A DNA stretch of 44,757 nucleotides. Origin: Bacteroidales bacterium (GTDB taxonomy: Bacteria; Bacteroidota; Bacteroidia; Bacteroidales; UBA3824). A program made the translations under genes and the position numbers. Location of the stretch: assembly GCA_016286055.1 (NCBI GenBank), contig JAEERW010000019.1:1-44757 (forward strand), read 5' to 3'. Positions 44,296 to 44,757 of this stretch are shown here, piece by piece; the first letter of the stretch is position 1, and each line of letters starts with the position of its first letter. The notes under the pieces were generated by a model that ran no database searches, was not told where the DNA came from, and worked only from the letters and a program-made list of their open reading frames with translations.

Positions 44296-44757
44296 TTAAT
44301 AATTATTCATATTGGAGTCTTTTAAAAATGATTTATCCAAACACAACATATACTCATCGTTTTCAAAATATTGAATGCCGAGTTTAAATTCGTTTTTATT
44401 GTTATACAAGGATATTTTACGATTCGATAAATCAGATATTTCATTACTCAAAAACTTCTGAAAAGCACAAAATCTTTTGAGCGTTAAATTGTCAAAATCT
44501 CCTTCAATGTCAATTAAATCATTAAACGACGAAATAATTTTAAAATTTGTAGAATCACAACGATATTCAAAATTATCTTTAAATCTATTATTGTGATAAT
44601 TTATGGACAATTTAGGGTATGCGTCACGAGGGAAAATTGAATCATCGTGAATTATATAAGTACTTCGGTAAAAATTAAATGCCGCAAGTGTGTCTTCAAT
44701 AAACTTATAGTTTACATTTTCCCTACCGTTCTTGATAAAATCTATTATTTTTATAAA
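44296..44757 (-). CDS. Partial orphan gene running off the right edge
   Basis: The frame is open from the stop at 44298-44296 to the window end, giving at least 153 residues that end FLKDSNMNNY. No ATG is seen that must be the start; a TTG at 44610 could be read as one, but the frame continues sensibly upstream (for example NGRENVNYKFIEDTLAAFNF), so the gene most likely begins outside. The family is not recognised. The DNA is very AT-rich, like the cassette genes at 31-35 kb and unlike the barrel gene 20 bp downstream. It could be a partner gene of another cassette lying to the right. Confidence 0.7.
   Translation of the reverse strand, partial: FIKIIDFIKNGRENVNYKFIEDTLAAFNFYRSTYIIHDDSIFPRDAYPKLSINYHNNRFKDNFEYRCDSTNFKIISSFNDLIDIEGDFDNLTLKRFCAFQKFLSNEISDLSNRKISLYNNKNEFKLGIQYFENDEYMLCLDKSFLKDSNMNNY

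Overview
The window reads as a chromosomal piece of a Bacteroidota genome, most likely order Bacteroidales. Supporting signs are: a glycogen operon of the Bacteroides type (debranching enzyme, GT4-like synthase, GH57); a fused LpxC-FabZ protein; the gene order sigma-54 activator, lptE, TPR protein, secG; several TAnnTTTG/TTTG promoters of the Bacteroidetes kind; and almost no Shine-Dalgarno signals. No species can be named from sequence alone.

Positions 1-27,000 are ordinary housekeeping DNA. The 3' part of a 5S rRNA with its terminator opens the window (+ strand). On the minus strand follow the glycogen operon with a helix-hairpin-helix membrane protein (6016-158) and yfhO-ychF (9872-6219). 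A small XRE-type regulator (+) lies next to a convergent TonB-dependent receptor (-). A + strand operon carries a PAS/SpoIIE phosphatase, mazG and an MscS channel (12642-16270) and ends at a strong hairpin. The minus strand then has an envelope block: lpxD, lpxC/fabZ, lpxA; an operon of an EEP nuclease, a NamZ-like muramidase and an HD hydrolase; and sigma-54 activator, lptE, TPR protein, secG.

Positions 27,000-44,757 are accessory DNA and the most interesting part. An apparent operon on the minus strand runs from beyond the right edge to a terminator at 31,390-31,347. It holds a partial orphan gene, a 579-aa outer-membrane-barrel-like protein, a 1483-aa secreted beta-rich protein, an 1148-aa secreted protein, a 614-aa secreted protein and a 468-aa protein with two YARHG-like domains. 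The 1148-aa protein has Ig/FN3-like N-terminal modules, a zincin protease core (HELGHG...H plus a Met-turn) and an AT-rich, apparently swapped-in C-terminus. Base composition falls sharply at about 35,400, inside this gene and just after the protease core.

Downstream lie two broken copies of pieces of the 1148-aa gene's core. One is a 67-bp perfect match at 31,080-31,146; the other is an imperfect match of about 87 bp at 27,929-28,015. Each runs into an unrelated short coding tail that ends at, or overlaps, the start of an orphan gene (369 aa secreted; 192 aa membrane-anchored). This is the layout of displaced toxin-tail/immunity cassettes around a polymorphic effector gene. My main proposal is that the locus is a polymorphic secreted effector system of Bacteroidota with zincin-containing carriers, with decayed cassettes that have been recombined through the carrier core. 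That function is inference; the repeats, overlaps, motifs and composition break are visible in the sequence.
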